Positions 20,791 to 29,783 of a DNA stretch of 64,000 nucleotides are shown one piece after another (positions within the stretch are counted from its first letter, which is position 1; each line of letters begins with the position of its first letter). The notes beneath the pieces are model-generated. The model did no database searches and was not told the DNA's origin. It saw nothing but the letters and a program-made list of their open reading frames with translations. The stretch is from Polaribacter cellanae (GTDB taxonomy: Bacteria; Bacteroidota; Bacteroidia; Flavobacteriales; Flavobacteriaceae). The translations under genes were made by a program, and so were the position numbers. The stretch covers positions 3,276,001 through 3,340,000 of the forward strand of contig NZ_CP071869.1 in assembly GCF_017569185.1 (NCBI RefSeq), read 5' to 3'.

Positions 20791-21420
20791 ATGAAAAATA
20801 AATTAATTTTATTAGTAGGAATCCTCCTTTTTGCATCTTGTGCAACAAAAAAGTTCAAAGAAAAATGGATGCAAAAAGAAGCACCAGCAACTTTTAAAGC
20901 AAGATTTGAAACCACACAAGGTAATTTCGATATTGAAGCAACTAGAGAATGGTCTCCAAAAGGTGTGGATCGTTTGTATCAATTAATTAAATATGGCTAT
21001 TATAACGATGTTGCAATTTATAGAGTCGTACCAAATTTTGTGGCTCAATTTGGAATTCATAACGATTCTTTAATTAATAAAAGTTGGCAAAAAGGAGTTG
21101 AAGATGAACCAGTAATAAGAAAAAACGATTCTATGACTATTTCTTTTGCTAGAGGAGGAGTAAATACGAGGTCGAATCAAATTTTTATAAATTTAAAAGA
21201 AAATCATCGTTTGGATAAGTTGGCATATTCTGGAGTTACAGGTTTTCCTGTGGTTGCAAAAGTAATTGCTGGCCAAGAAAATGTTTTAAAGTTTTATGAT
21301 GGTTATGGAGATAAATTAGGAAGACAACAAGGTAAAATTAATAAATTGGGGAATGCTTTTTTAAGAGAAAAATATCCAAAGGTAGATTATATTTTAAAAG
21401 CTTATATATTAAAGAAATGA
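20791..21420 (+). CDS. Cyclophilin-type peptidyl-prolyl isomerase lipoprotein
   Basis: A 209-residue protein with a lipoprotein signal (lipobox LFASC, Cys17), so it should be tethered in the envelope. The cyclophilin domain runs from about residue 38 to the end: the KARFETTQGNFDIE opening strand, YRVVPNFVAQFG with the conserved catalytic-type Arg, and ARGGVNTRSNQIFINL in place of the usual SARTNDPNSAGSQFFI block. It probably helps fold outer-membrane or periplasmic proteins. The next gene starts in its stop codon (ATGATG overlap), giving a three-gene envelope operon with two uncharacterised proteins. Confidence 0.88.
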   Translation: MKNKLILLVGILLFASCATKKFKEKWMQKEAPATFKARFETTQGNFDIEATREWSPKGVDRLYQLIKYGYYNDVAIYRVVPNFVAQFGIHNDSLINKSWQKGVEDEPVIRKNDSMTISFARGGVNTRSNQIFINLKENHRLDKLAYSGVTGFPVVAKVIAGQENVLKFYDGYGDKLGRQQGKINKLGNAFLREKYPKVDYILKAYILKK

Positions 21421-22004
21421 TGATAAAAAAAATACCTTTTCTATTTTTTGTAGCTGTTTTATTTGGTTTTAATTTTACTTTTTCTCAAGTTAAATTTGAA
21501 AAGGAATATCGTTTAAAAACTTCAGATGTTCCTAAAAAAGCATTACACATAGTTACTATGTGGGATTTTAAAAAGAAAGTAAAATGGTATGCAGAAGAAA
21601 GTCAAGATGGTAAAACAGTTGAAGCTAAAGTTTGCCATAATAGGAATAGAATCAGTTTAGAATTTGAAGAAAATGGTACACTAATAGATGTAGAAAAAAC
21701 TGTAAAATTTAGTGATTTAGAAGAGGACATACAGAAAAATATAGAAAACACATTGTCTAAAAAATTCAAGAAATTTCGTTTTAAGAAAGTTCAAATTCAA
21801 TTTATAGGTGATGAAAGTGCTATTTATAACGAGATATTTAATCTGAAATCACATCATAAAAAGATAATTCCAAAATATGAAATTATTGTAAAAGGCAAAA
21901 AAGAAAAAAGATACCAGAATTTTGAAATTTTGTTCAATAGAAAAGGAGAAATAGAAAAAGAGTTGCTTATTAAATCGTCAGATTCCACTAATTTAGAATT
22001 TTAA
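21417..22004 (+). CDS. Secreted protein with PepSY-like features
   Basis: A 195-residue protein with an N-terminal signal peptide of about 23 residues ending FTFSQ. The mature part is rich in Lys and beta-strand-like segments, with two stretches shaped like PepSY-like repeats (EFEENGTLIDVEKTV and ILFNRKGEIEKE). No catalytic motif is visible and no firm family is recognised. It lies between the cyclophilin lipoprotein and a DUF2490 protein, overlapping both by short stop/start overlaps, so an envelope or outer-membrane function in the same operon is likely. Confidence 0.6.
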   Translation: MMIKKIPFLFFVAVLFGFNFTFSQVKFEKEYRLKTSDVPKKALHIVTMWDFKKKVKWYAEESQDGKTVEAKVCHNRNRISLEFEENGTLIDVEKTVKFSDLEEDIQKNIENTLSKKFKKFRFKKVQIQFIGDESAIYNEIFNLKSHHKKIIPKYEIIVKGKKEKRYQNFEILFNRKGEIEKELLIKSSDSTNLEF

Positions 22005-22660
22005 TGAAATCATTTCTAACACTTTTAGTTACTTTTTTTATTGGATTTTCACTTTTTGGACAATCAGATTTTAATTTGGGTTTTTTACCAAAAGTTGTAG
22101 TGGGAAAAAAGCTATCAGACCAAACAAAATGGGTAAATAGTATTGAGTCTAGAACTATAGTTTATGATGAAGATTATCAGTTTTCTCATAGTTTGGTAGA
22201 TGTTTCTTCCATTTTATCATTCAAAATAAACACCAATCAATCTGTAAATTTTGGATATATTATTCGTTTCGAAGATTCAGAGATTATCCACAGAACTTTT
22301 CAGCATTACAATATTGTCAGTTCTTTTTCATCCTTGAAATTAGGACATCGTTTTGCTTTTGAACAGTTTTATCAAACTCAAAAACAAACCACTTTTAGAA
22401 CACGTTACAGAGTGAGCCTAGAAAAACCTTTAAATGGAGAACGAGTTGATGTAAGCGAATTTTATATAAAAATTGGTAACGAATATTTGTATGATTTTGA
22501 TGAGGATGATTTGGAAATTCGATTTACGCCTTATTTAGGTTATCAAGCCACTAAAAAAGACAAAGTAGAATTTGGGTTGGATTATAGATTAAGTACTTTT
22601 ATACATAATCAAACCGAAAACCGACTTTGGATTCGTGCAACTTGGTATATTTCTTTATAA
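22004..22660 (+). CDS. DUF2490 family outer membrane protein
   Basis: A 218-residue protein with a signal peptide (about residues 1-19, ending LFGQ) and alternating hydrophobic/polar strands throughout, closing on a terminal aromatic strand (WIRATWYISL) as expected of a small outer-membrane beta-barrel. The pattern, with FRTRYRVSLEKPLN and FTPYLGYQ segments, fits DUF2490. Function is unknown. Its start shares a base with the previous stop, so it is the last gene of the cyclophilin operon. It converges on the M1 peptidase gene with 7 bases between. Confidence 0.75.
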   Translation: MKSFLTLLVTFFIGFSLFGQSDFNLGFLPKVVVGKKLSDQTKWVNSIESRTIVYDEDYQFSHSLVDVSSILSFKINTNQSVNFGYIIRFEDSEIIHRTFQHYNIVSSFSSLKLGHRFAFEQFYQTQKQTTFRTRYRVSLEKPLNGERVDVSEFYIKIGNEYLYDFDEDDLEIRFTPYLGYQATKKDKVEFGLDYRLSTFIHNQTENRLWIRATWYISL

Positions 22661-22667
22661 ATTAAAG

Positions 22668-24320
22668 TTATTTTTTTAAATTATTTTCAACTTCAACATA
22701 AAAGTTTTTATCAACTTCAAATTGTTGTTTTTGTTGAGACGATAATGGTAATTCTTTCTTTTCTGATGCTGGATAAATCCATTTTGGTTCATCATCAATA
22801 AAAATTCTTAAAGGCATTTCAAAACCATCTACAACATTTGTCCAACGATAACTTAAAGTATTATTTTTTATTGAATATTCTAATGTAGGAATCCTTATAT
22901 CTCTTAAATATTGATTGAAAAAAGGTGTTAAATCCATACTTGTTTCCTTGCTTAAAAAAGATTCTATTTGCTGTGTAGTAACTGTTTGGTGGTAGAAAAC
23001 TTTGTTCATTTTTCTTAAAATCATTCTCCATTTTTCATCGTTATTTACCAACTGTCTTAATGTATGTAATAAGTTACCTCCTTTGTAGTACATATCTCCA
23101 GAACCTTCTTTATTAACATTGTATGTTCCAATAATTGTTGCTTTATTTTCAATGGCTTTTCTAGTACCTATAACGTACTCAGATGCTGCTTTTTTACCAT
23201 AATAATAATCTAAAAATAAATTTTCGGAATAGTTGGTAAAGCTCTCATGTATCCACATATCTGCAATATCTTTGTTTGTAATATTGTTTGCAAACCACTC
23301 GTGGCCAGATTCGTGAATGATAATAAAATCGAATTTTAAACCCCAACCTGTTCCCGATAAATCTCTTCCTAAATACCCTTTTTTGTATTTATTTCCATAC
23401 GTAACAGAACTTTGGTGTTCCATTCCTAAGTAAGGAACTTCTACTAATTTAAACCCATCTTCGTAAAAAGGATAAGGACCAAACCAGTGTTCGAAAGCTT
23501 TCATCATTTTTGGCGCATCTTTAAAATGCTCTTTGGCTTTTTCTAAATTGTATTTTAAGACATAATAATCCATATCTAAATCTCCTTTTTCTCCTTTAAA
23601 AACTTCAGAAAAATGTGCATAATCGCCAATATTTACGTTTACTCCATAATTATTTATAGGATTGTTTACATACCAATTGTAGGTTTTTGTTGTGCCATTA
23701 TCAACCACACTTTCCAATCTACCATTAGAAATATCCATTAAATTTTTTGGAACAGTAACACTAATTCGCATGTTTTCTACTTCGTCATACATATGATCTT
23801 TACAAGGCCACCAAACGCTTGCGCCCAAACCTTGGCAAGAAGTCGCCACAAAATGCTTTCCATTTTTATCTTTTTTCCAAGAAAAACCTCCATCCCAAGG
23901 AGCTCTAATGGCTTCTTTCGGATTTCCTTCGTAATAAACAACAATACTTTCTTTGTTGCCTATTTCCTGCTTCTTTATCAGTTTTACAAAATGTGCATTT
24001 CCATCGTGAATTACTTTCAACTCTTTGCCATCTTGAGTAACTTTTGTAATGGATAAGGGTGCTTGCAAATCGACCTGTAAAGTTTGATTTTCTTTTAAAA
24101 CAGTGTATTTAATCGTATTTTTTCCTGAAATAAATTTATCATCGGGTTTTACTTCTACATCTAAATGATAATAGGTTAAATCCCACCAAATTCTTTCTGG
24201 AGTTATAGATCCTCTAAGTGTATCTTGTTTTGTGTATTTGCTTCTCTCGCTAAGTAAACCTTGTGCTTTTGCGGATGAAAATCCTAAGAAAAGAAAGAAA
24301 ATTAAAATTATTTTTTTCAT
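22668..24320 (-). CDS. Secreted M1 family aminopeptidase
   Basis: A 550-residue zinc peptidase with a signal peptide of about 19 residues. The exopeptidase motif is GMEHQ in place of the classic GAMEN. Zinc ligands are in HESGH (H336, E337, H340) with E359 nineteen residues later. A catalytic-type Tyr is expected in the YYKGGNLLHTLR region. Short M1 enzymes of this type remove N-terminal residues from peptides, here in the periplasm or outside the cell. It lies 5 bases downstream of an S9 peptidase gene, which overlaps an M20 dipeptidase gene, so the three form a peptide-degradation operon. Confidence 0.92.
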   Translation of the reverse strand: MKKIILIFFLFLGFSSAKAQGLLSERSKYTKQDTLRGSITPERIWWDLTYYHLDVEVKPDDKFISGKNTIKYTVLKENQTLQVDLQAPLSITKVTQDGKELKVIHDGNAHFVKLIKKQEIGNKESIVVYYEGNPKEAIRAPWDGGFSWKKDKNGKHFVATSCQGLGASVWWPCKDHMYDEVENMRISVTVPKNLMDISNGRLESVVDNGTTKTYNWYVNNPINNYGVNVNIGDYAHFSEVFKGEKGDLDMDYYVLKYNLEKAKEHFKDAPKMMKAFEHWFGPYPFYEDGFKLVEVPYLGMEHQSSVTYGNKYKKGYLGRDLSGTGWGLKFDFIIIHESGHEWFANNITNKDIADMWIHESFTNYSENLFLDYYYGKKAASEYVIGTRKAIENKATIIGTYNVNKEGSGDMYYKGGNLLHTLRQLVNNDEKWRMILRKMNKVFYHQTVTTQQIESFLSKETSMDLTPFFNQYLRDIRIPTLEYSIKNNTLSYRWTNVVDGFEMPLRIFIDDEPKWIYPASEKKELPLSSQQKQQFEVDKNFYVEVENNLKK

Positions 24321-24325
24321 ATAAA

Positions 24326-26656
24326 TTATTTCAGTTTAAAACCTTCAGCTGGTTTTGCGTTTAAAAGATGAGTTACGAAGTAATCCCAACGTTTTCTGGT
24401 CATATATTTTGTCATATCTCCATAACCATGTCTTTTGTTTGGAAACAAAATCATATCGAAATCTTTATTCGCTTTAATTAAGGCTTCTACTACCAACATT
24501 GTGTTAGATGGAGGCACATTATTATCCATAGAACCATGGGTTATTAATAATTTTCCTTTTAAATTTTTCGCAATTAATTGATTTGCTTGATTGTCGTAAT
24601 TTGTGGTTTTATCTGCTTTCCCTTCCAAAGTTCCTTCCTCTAAAAGTCCTTGCCATTTTTCGCCCCAATCTGCTTCGTAATTTCTATTATCGTGGTTTCC
24701 TGCACCAGAAACTGCTACATCATAAAATTCTGGATACTCAAAAACAGCTCTTGTAGAAGCGAAACCACCTCCTGAATGCCCCCAAATTCCAACACGTTCG
24801 ATATCCATTCCTTTATATTTTTGCGCTAATTGTTTAATAGCAGTAATATTATCTGGCAAACCATTATCGCCCATGTTTCCATAATAAGCATCATGAAAAG
24901 ATTTAGAACGCATTGGAGTACCCATTGCATCTACTGCAACAACAGCGAAACCGAGTTCTGCAACTGCTTGGAAATCTCTCCAAACAGGCCTAAAACCATA
25001 ATAACCTACACTTCCAGATTGTGGTCCTGGATAAATGTAATTTAAAACAGGGTATTTTTTAGATTCGTCGTAATTACTAGGTAAAAACATAACTCCATAA
25101 AGATCTGTTTTTTTGTCTCTTGCTTTTACAGAAAATTCAATTGGTTCTTGCCAATTATTGGCTTTTAATTCAGAAATATCTGCAGCTTCTAAATCCATTA
25201 TTTTTTTTCCATTTCCATTTCTTAAGACAGAAACAGGTGGAGTTGTAGTTGTAGAATAGGTGTCTACCAACATAGAATAATCATCAGAAAAAGTAACAGA
25301 ATGTGTTCCTTTAGATGGTGTTAAGTTGGTAAGATTTGTTCCATCGAAATTTACTTTGTAATAGTAATTGTGGTAGGGATTTCCTTCTTCTTTTCCGCCA
25401 GCTGTAAAATAGATTTGTCTATTTTTTTCATCAATATGTTTTACTTGTTTTACAAGCCAATCTCCAGAGGTAATTTGGTTTTTTAATTTTTTTGTAGCTA
25501 AATCATATAAATATATATGGCCCCAATTTGTTTTTTCTGAATACCAAATAAATTCGTTAGAACCGAATAAAACTTTCCAATTTTCCGCGTTTACGCCAGA
25601 TTCGTAGTAGGTATCGACTTCTTCTTTATGGATAGAGATTACTTTTCCAGAATTTGCATCTGCAATTTGTAAATGCGCTATTTTATGATCTCTAGAACCA
25701 GAAACAAAGGCAAATTTAGTTCCTTCTTTATTCCATTGTGCGTCTAATAATTCGTTATTCCAATCTGCAATATGGTCTGTTGTGGTTCCTCTTTGGAAAT
25801 CTGGTTTCATTTTTAAACGAACCATTTTTGGTTTTTTTCCTAAGTGAATAATTACTCTTTCGATTGTAAATATTTTCTTATCTCCTGGAAGTGGATGTTT
25901 CCAAGCTTCTAATTTAGGGTGCCCAACATTTGTAGATGTTAAATACATCATACCAACACCTCTTGCATCTTGTTGAAACGTAGCAATTTTATCGGAATTT
26001 GGCGACCATTTTAAGACAGCTCCATCACTTTTTATCCAGCCAGCATTGTTGGTTGCATATCCATAATCTTCTTTTCCATCGAAAGTAATTTGCGTTTTTT
26101 TATTGGTTTCTAAATTACGAATCCAAAGGTTGTAATGATCTATATAAGCTGCTAATTTTCTATTTGGAGAAATATGCTCGTTTCTGTTTACTTGTTTTGT
26201 GTCTTTTTCAATTTCTTCAATGGAATTATTTTTTAAATTGTAAGCATATTTTTGCTTAGTAACAGTAAAATGTACTTTTTTCATGTCTTTAGAAAAAGAC
26301 ACGTTATATATAGGTAACGAATTTTCTGTAATATTAAAGTTCATTTTTTCAGATAAGACTTTTGCTAATTTTTGATGATCAAATGCGTCTTTTTTAGTTT
26401 TTTTTCTGGCATCTGCCAAAACAAACCTATTGCCTTCTTTTGTGTTTGTGGTGTATATTAATTTATTTTTTTTGGCAAAGGAAACTCCATAAACTTGATT
26501 GTATACTTTTCTGTACAAACTCCTGTCCATAAATTTTGCGGCTGCTTCGTATTCTGCAACAGTAAATTGTTTTTGATTTTCTTGAGCTTTTAATGCGCTG
26601 AATGCAAATATGATAAGAAAGCTACATATAAAATTTGCTTGTAAATTTGGTTTCAT
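24326..26656 (-). CDS. Secreted S9 family prolyl oligopeptidase (DPP IV-like)
   Basis: A 776-residue serine peptidase with a signal peptide ending LKAQ. An eight-bladed propeller (DPPIV N-terminal domain, about 85-500) is followed by an alpha/beta hydrolase domain. The nucleophile S628 lies in GHSGGG, with a downstream Asp (HGSMDNNVPPSN) and His (KRHGYGD) completing the triad. DPP IV-type enzymes cleave X-Pro or X-Ala dipeptides from peptide N-termini. The start overlaps the M20 dipeptidase stop by 4 bases, so the dipeptidase, this gene and the M1 gene are transcribed together. Confidence 0.92.
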   Translation of the reverse strand: MKPNLQANFICSFLIIFAFSALKAQENQKQFTVAEYEAAAKFMDRSLYRKVYNQVYGVSFAKKNKLIYTTNTKEGNRFVLADARKKTKKDAFDHQKLAKVLSEKMNFNITENSLPIYNVSFSKDMKKVHFTVTKQKYAYNLKNNSIEEIEKDTKQVNRNEHISPNRKLAAYIDHYNLWIRNLETNKKTQITFDGKEDYGYATNNAGWIKSDGAVLKWSPNSDKIATFQQDARGVGMMYLTSTNVGHPKLEAWKHPLPGDKKIFTIERVIIHLGKKPKMVRLKMKPDFQRGTTTDHIADWNNELLDAQWNKEGTKFAFVSGSRDHKIAHLQIADANSGKVISIHKEEVDTYYESGVNAENWKVLFGSNEFIWYSEKTNWGHIYLYDLATKKLKNQITSGDWLVKQVKHIDEKNRQIYFTAGGKEEGNPYHNYYYKVNFDGTNLTNLTPSKGTHSVTFSDDYSMLVDTYSTTTTPPVSVLRNGNGKKIMDLEAADISELKANNWQEPIEFSVKARDKKTDLYGVMFLPSNYDESKKYPVLNYIYPGPQSGSVGYYGFRPVWRDFQAVAELGFAVVAVDAMGTPMRSKSFHDAYYGNMGDNGLPDNITAIKQLAQKYKGMDIERVGIWGHSGGGFASTRAVFEYPEFYDVAVSGAGNHDNRNYEADWGEKWQGLLEEGTLEGKADKTTNYDNQANQLIAKNLKGKLLITHGSMDNNVPPSNTMLVVEALIKANKDFDMILFPNKRHGYGDMTKYMTRKRWDYFVTHLLNAKPAEGFKLK

Positions 26657-28059
26657 AAAGTTTCTTTTTTATTGAGAGATAAATCTGTAAAATATTTATA
26701 AAAATAAGGAATGGTTTCAATTCCTTTTAGGTAATTCCACACGCCAAAATGTTCGTTTGGAGAATGAATGGCATCCGAATTTAAACCAAAGCCCATTAAA
26801 ATAGTTTTACTTTTTAACTCTTGTTCGAAAAGTGAAACAATGGGTATGCTTCCTCCACTTCTTTGTGGAATTGGTGTTTTACCAAAAGTGGCTTTATAAG
26901 CTTTACTAGCAGCTTTGTATGCGATATTATCTATTGGAGTTACATAACCTTGCCCTCCATGATGTGGAGTTACATTTACAGTAACTGCATTAGGTGCAAT
27001 ACTCTCAAAATGTTTTTTGAATAATTGGGTAATTTCTCTCCAATCTTGATTAGGAACTAATCGCATCGAAATTTTAGCAAAAGCTTTACTTGCAATTACT
27101 GTTTTTGCACCTTCACCAATGTAACCTCCCCAAATTCCATTTACATCTAAAGTAGGCCTAATGGAGTTTCGTTCGTTTGTAGAATATCCTTTTTCACCAT
27201 AAACATCGCCAATAGCAATCGATTTTTTATAATCTTCTAAAGAGAATGGAGCTTTTGCCATTTCTGCTCTTTCTTCTGATGATAAATCTTCCACTTTATC
27301 ATAAAAACCAGGGATTGTAATGTGATTATTTTCATCGTGAAGTGAAGCAATCATTTTGGTTAGAATATTAATAGGATTTGCAACTGCACCACCATACAAA
27401 CCAGAATGTAAATCTCTATTTGGCCCAGTAACTTCTACTTCCACATAACTTAAACCACGCAAACCTGTGGTTATAGATGGAATATCGTTGGCAATCATGC
27501 CAGTGTCTGAAATTAAAATAACATCGTTGGCTAATTTTTCTTTATTTCTTGGAACAAACCAAGCCAAACTTTCTGAACCTATTTCTTCTTCACCCTCTAT
27601 CATAAATTTTACGTTGCAAGGTAAATTTCCTGTGGAAGTCATATATTCTAAGGCTTTTACATGCATATACATTTGCCCTTTATCGTCGCAAGAACCTCTT
27701 GCAAAAATCGCTCCTTCTGGATGAATACTGGTTTTTTTAATTACGGGTTCGAAAGGTGGAGAATGCCATAAATCGATAGGATCTGCTGGTTGCACATCAT
27801 AATGGCCATACACTAAAACTGTGGGCAAATTTTTGTCGATAATTTTTTCTCCATAAATAATAGGGTAACCAGGTGTTTCGCACATTTCTACATGGTCGCA
27901 ACCTGCTTTTTTTAAACTTTCTAAAACAAAATCGGCTGTATTTAAAACATCTTTTTTGTATGCTTTGTCTGCACTAATTGAAGGAATTTTTAATAAATCG
28001 ATTAATTCGTCTAAAAAGCGTTGTTTGTTATTTTTTATATAAGAATTTATAGCACTCAT
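26653..28059 (-). CDS. M20 family dipeptidase
   Basis: A 468-residue cytoplasmic metallopeptidase of the M20/carnosinase-like dipeptidase family. The zinc motif GHYDVQPAD lies near residues 87-95, SCDDKGQ near 123-129, and the catalytic Glu pair in EGEEEIGS near 153-160. A dimerisation insert follows (DLHSGLYGG). There is no signal peptide, so it probably finishes off dipeptides released by the secreted S9 and M1 enzymes coded just downstream. It is the first gene of that operon. Confidence 0.93.
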   Translation of the reverse strand: MSAINSYIKNNKQRFLDELIDLLKIPSISADKAYKKDVLNTADFVLESLKKAGCDHVEMCETPGYPIIYGEKIIDKNLPTVLVYGHYDVQPADPIDLWHSPPFEPVIKKTSIHPEGAIFARGSCDDKGQMYMHVKALEYMTSTGNLPCNVKFMIEGEEEIGSESLAWFVPRNKEKLANDVILISDTGMIANDIPSITTGLRGLSYVEVEVTGPNRDLHSGLYGGAVANPINILTKMIASLHDENNHITIPGFYDKVEDLSSEERAEMAKAPFSLEDYKKSIAIGDVYGEKGYSTNERNSIRPTLDVNGIWGGYIGEGAKTVIASKAFAKISMRLVPNQDWREITQLFKKHFESIAPNAVTVNVTPHHGGQGYVTPIDNIAYKAASKAYKATFGKTPIPQRSGGSIPIVSLFEQELKSKTILMGFGLNSDAIHSPNEHFGVWNYLKGIETIPYFYKYFTDLSLNKKETL

Positions 28060-28104
28060 AATTTTTTTATTTCTTTCAAAAATATAAAAATTATAATGAA
28101 CAAG

Positions 28105-28134
28105 TTTGTAGTTTATAAGGATTGTTTATATTTG
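28105..28134 (+). promoter_or_regulatory. Consensus flavobacterial promoter for tRNA-Leu
   Basis: TTTG at 28105-28108 and TATATTTG at 28127-28134, 18 bases apart, give one of the best matches in the window to the Bacteroidetes promoter. The tRNA begins 26 bases after the -7 box. Confidence 0.75.
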
Positions 28135-28159
28135 CATCCCGAAATCTTCGGAAAAAGTT

Positions 28160-28241
28160 GCAGGCGTGGTGGAATTGGTAGACACGCTAGACTTAGGATC
28201 TAGTGCCGCGAGGTGTGAGAGTTCGAGTCTCTCCGCCTGTA
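28160..28241 (+). tRNA. tRNA-Leu (anticodon UAG)
   Basis: An 82-base class II tRNA. The acceptor arms GCAGGCG and CGCCTGT pair (one G-U at the end), with discriminator A at 28241 and no encoded CCA. The D arm has the TGG-aattGGTAGAC layout, the anticodon stem CTAGA/TCTAG holds loop CTTAGGA (anticodon TAG), a long variable arm follows, and the T arm has GTTCGAGTC. The long variable arm and anticodon identify leucine. It has its own promoter and a strong terminator. Confidence 0.97.
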
Positions 28242-28249
28242 CAATGTAG

Positions 28250-28277
28250 AAGCTGAAGTGAAAACTTCAGCTTTTTT
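28250..28277 (+). terminator. Intrinsic terminator after tRNA-Leu
   Basis: Perfect 9-base stem AGCTGAAGT/ACTTCAGCT with a GAAA tetraloop and a T-run, starting 9 bases after the tRNA. Confidence 0.9.
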
Positions 28278-28298
28278 ATTTTAATTAATTTTTATTTG

Positions 28299-29276
28299 AT
28301 GAAAGCATATCCGTTAAAATTTTCGCCAGTATTTAGCTACAGATTATGGGGAGGAGAAAAGCTAAAAACAGTTTTACAAAAAGAATATTCAGAAAATAAT
28401 ATTGGAGAATCTTGGGAAATATCTGATGTAGAAAATAGCGAAACAGTTGTTCTTGAAGGTGTTTATAAAGGGAAAACACTTAGAAATCTAATTAAAGAAT
28501 TTAAAGGAAATTTTTTAGGAAATAAGGTTTACCAACAATTTGGGAATGAATTTCCTTTATTAATAAAATTTATTGATGCAAAAACGCCTTTGTCTATTCA
28601 AGTGCATCCAAGCAACGAAATTGCAAAAGAACGACACAATTCTTTTGGAAAAAATGAAATGTGGTATGTGATGGAAGCTGATGAAAATGCAGAATTAATC
28701 GTTGGTTTTGATAAAGAATTAGATAAAGAAGGGTATAAAAAACATGTAGAAAAAGGTTCTATTTTAGAAGTTTTACACCATGAAAAAGTTATTGAAGGAG
28801 ACACTTTTTACATTCCAACAGGAAGAGTGCATGCAATTGGAGCAGGTGTTTTATTGGCGGAAATTCAGCAAACATCAGATATAACATATCGAATTTACGA
28901 TTACGATAGAGTAGATGCTAAAACTGGTAAACTAAGAGATTTACACAACGATTTAGCGATTGATGTTATCGATTTTAAATCTTATAAAGAGTACAAAACT
29001 TCTTATAAAACGACTCCGAATATTTCTAATGAATTAGTGCATTCGCCTTATTTTAAAACAAATATTATAATTGTTGAAGACACTATTGTAAAAGATTATT
29101 CTAATTTAGATTCTTTTGTAATTTACATTTGTGTTGAAGGTAGTTTTGCACTAATTGATAATAGAAAAACAACCTATTTACAAAAAGGAGAAACTGTTTT
29201 ATTGCCAGCTTCCATAGAGAAAATGGAGGTAAATGCGATATCTCCTAAAAGTAAACTTTTAGAAGTTTATTTATAA
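28299..29276 (+). CDS. manA: Mannose-6-phosphate isomerase, class I
   Basis: A 325-residue enzyme interconverting mannose-6-P and fructose-6-P. The double-cupin zinc site is visible: Gln and His in SIQVHPSNE (about residues 100-108), a Glu in KNEMWYV, and a His in GRVHAIGAG. The opening KFSPVFSYRLWGGEKL matches the short bacterial class I form. A TTG directly precedes the ATG in frame, but the ATG at 28299 is the likelier start. It should supply mannose-6-P for surface polysaccharides. It converges on the thioesterase gene. Confidence 0.92.
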   Translation: MKAYPLKFSPVFSYRLWGGEKLKTVLQKEYSENNIGESWEISDVENSETVVLEGVYKGKTLRNLIKEFKGNFLGNKVYQQFGNEFPLLIKFIDAKTPLSIQVHPSNEIAKERHNSFGKNEMWYVMEADENAELIVGFDKELDKEGYKKHVEKGSILEVLHHEKVIEGDTFYIPTGRVHAIGAGVLLAEIQQTSDITYRIYDYDRVDAKTGKLRDLHNDLAIDVIDFKSYKEYKTSYKTTPNISNELVHSPYFKTNIIIVEDTIVKDYSNLDSFVIYICVEGSFALIDNRKTTYLQKGETVLLPASIEKMEVNAISPKSKLLEVYL

Positions 29277-29279
29277 TTA

Positions 29280-29717
29280 TTATAAAGAAATAATTTCGAA
29301 ATCTTCCGTTTTTTCTACCGATAAAAAAAGACTTTGGGTTTCTTTAGGTGGAACTGTAAGTTTTCTTTTCGTTAAATCTATCCAAGCTCCATAGACTTTA
29401 ATTTTTGCGGATAATTTTCCAGCTTCATTAAAAACTTCGTGTACTAATTTCCAGCGTTCGTTATTTTCGGAAATACCAGATAATTTTAAATTTACGGAGA
29501 TATTTTCTCCTAAATGAATTTCTTTTCGGAACGAAGTTTCTTCAGTAAATAGAATTGGGCCAATATTGTGTTTTGTAAATTCTTCAATAGAGAAATTGTG
29601 TGCAGCAAAAAAACGGACACGAACTTCTGCAGCATAATCGTTGTAAGCTGTATGACGCATGTGTCTATTGGGATCGAAATCCGACCATTTTGTAGCAAAT
29701 TCAATTTTAAAATTCAT
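29280..29717 (-). CDS. Acyl-CoA thioesterase (4HBT hot-dog family)
   Basis: A 145-residue single hot-dog domain protein. The N-terminal WSDFDPNRHMRHTAYNDYAAEVRVRFF carries the family Asp and the conserved Asn/His-Met segment, and FRKEIHLGENISVNLKL is the central strand pair. Members hydrolyse acyl-CoA thioesters in the cytoplasm. Chain-length preference cannot be read here. It lies downstream of the S41 protease gene on the same strand, but a terminator separates them. Confidence 0.85.
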   Translation of the reverse strand: MNFKIEFATKWSDFDPNRHMRHTAYNDYAAEVRVRFFAAHNFSIEEFTKHNIGPILFTEETSFRKEIHLGENISVNLKLSGISENNERWKLVHEVFNEAGKLSAKIKVYGAWIDLTKRKLTVPPKETQSLFLSVEKTEDFEIISL

Positions 29718-29727
29718 AGTTTGTAGT

Positions 29728-29766
29728 TAAAAAAAACCTGATAATTTTTTAAATTTTATCAGGTTT
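29728..29766 (-). terminator. Intrinsic terminator after the S41 protease gene
   Basis: Inverted arms AAACCTGATAA and TTATCAGGTTT enclose an A/T-rich loop. On the minus strand a T-run follows. It lies between the S41 protease stop and the thioesterase start. Confidence 0.8.
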
Positions 29767-29783
29767 ATAAGATAGTTTGTAAT

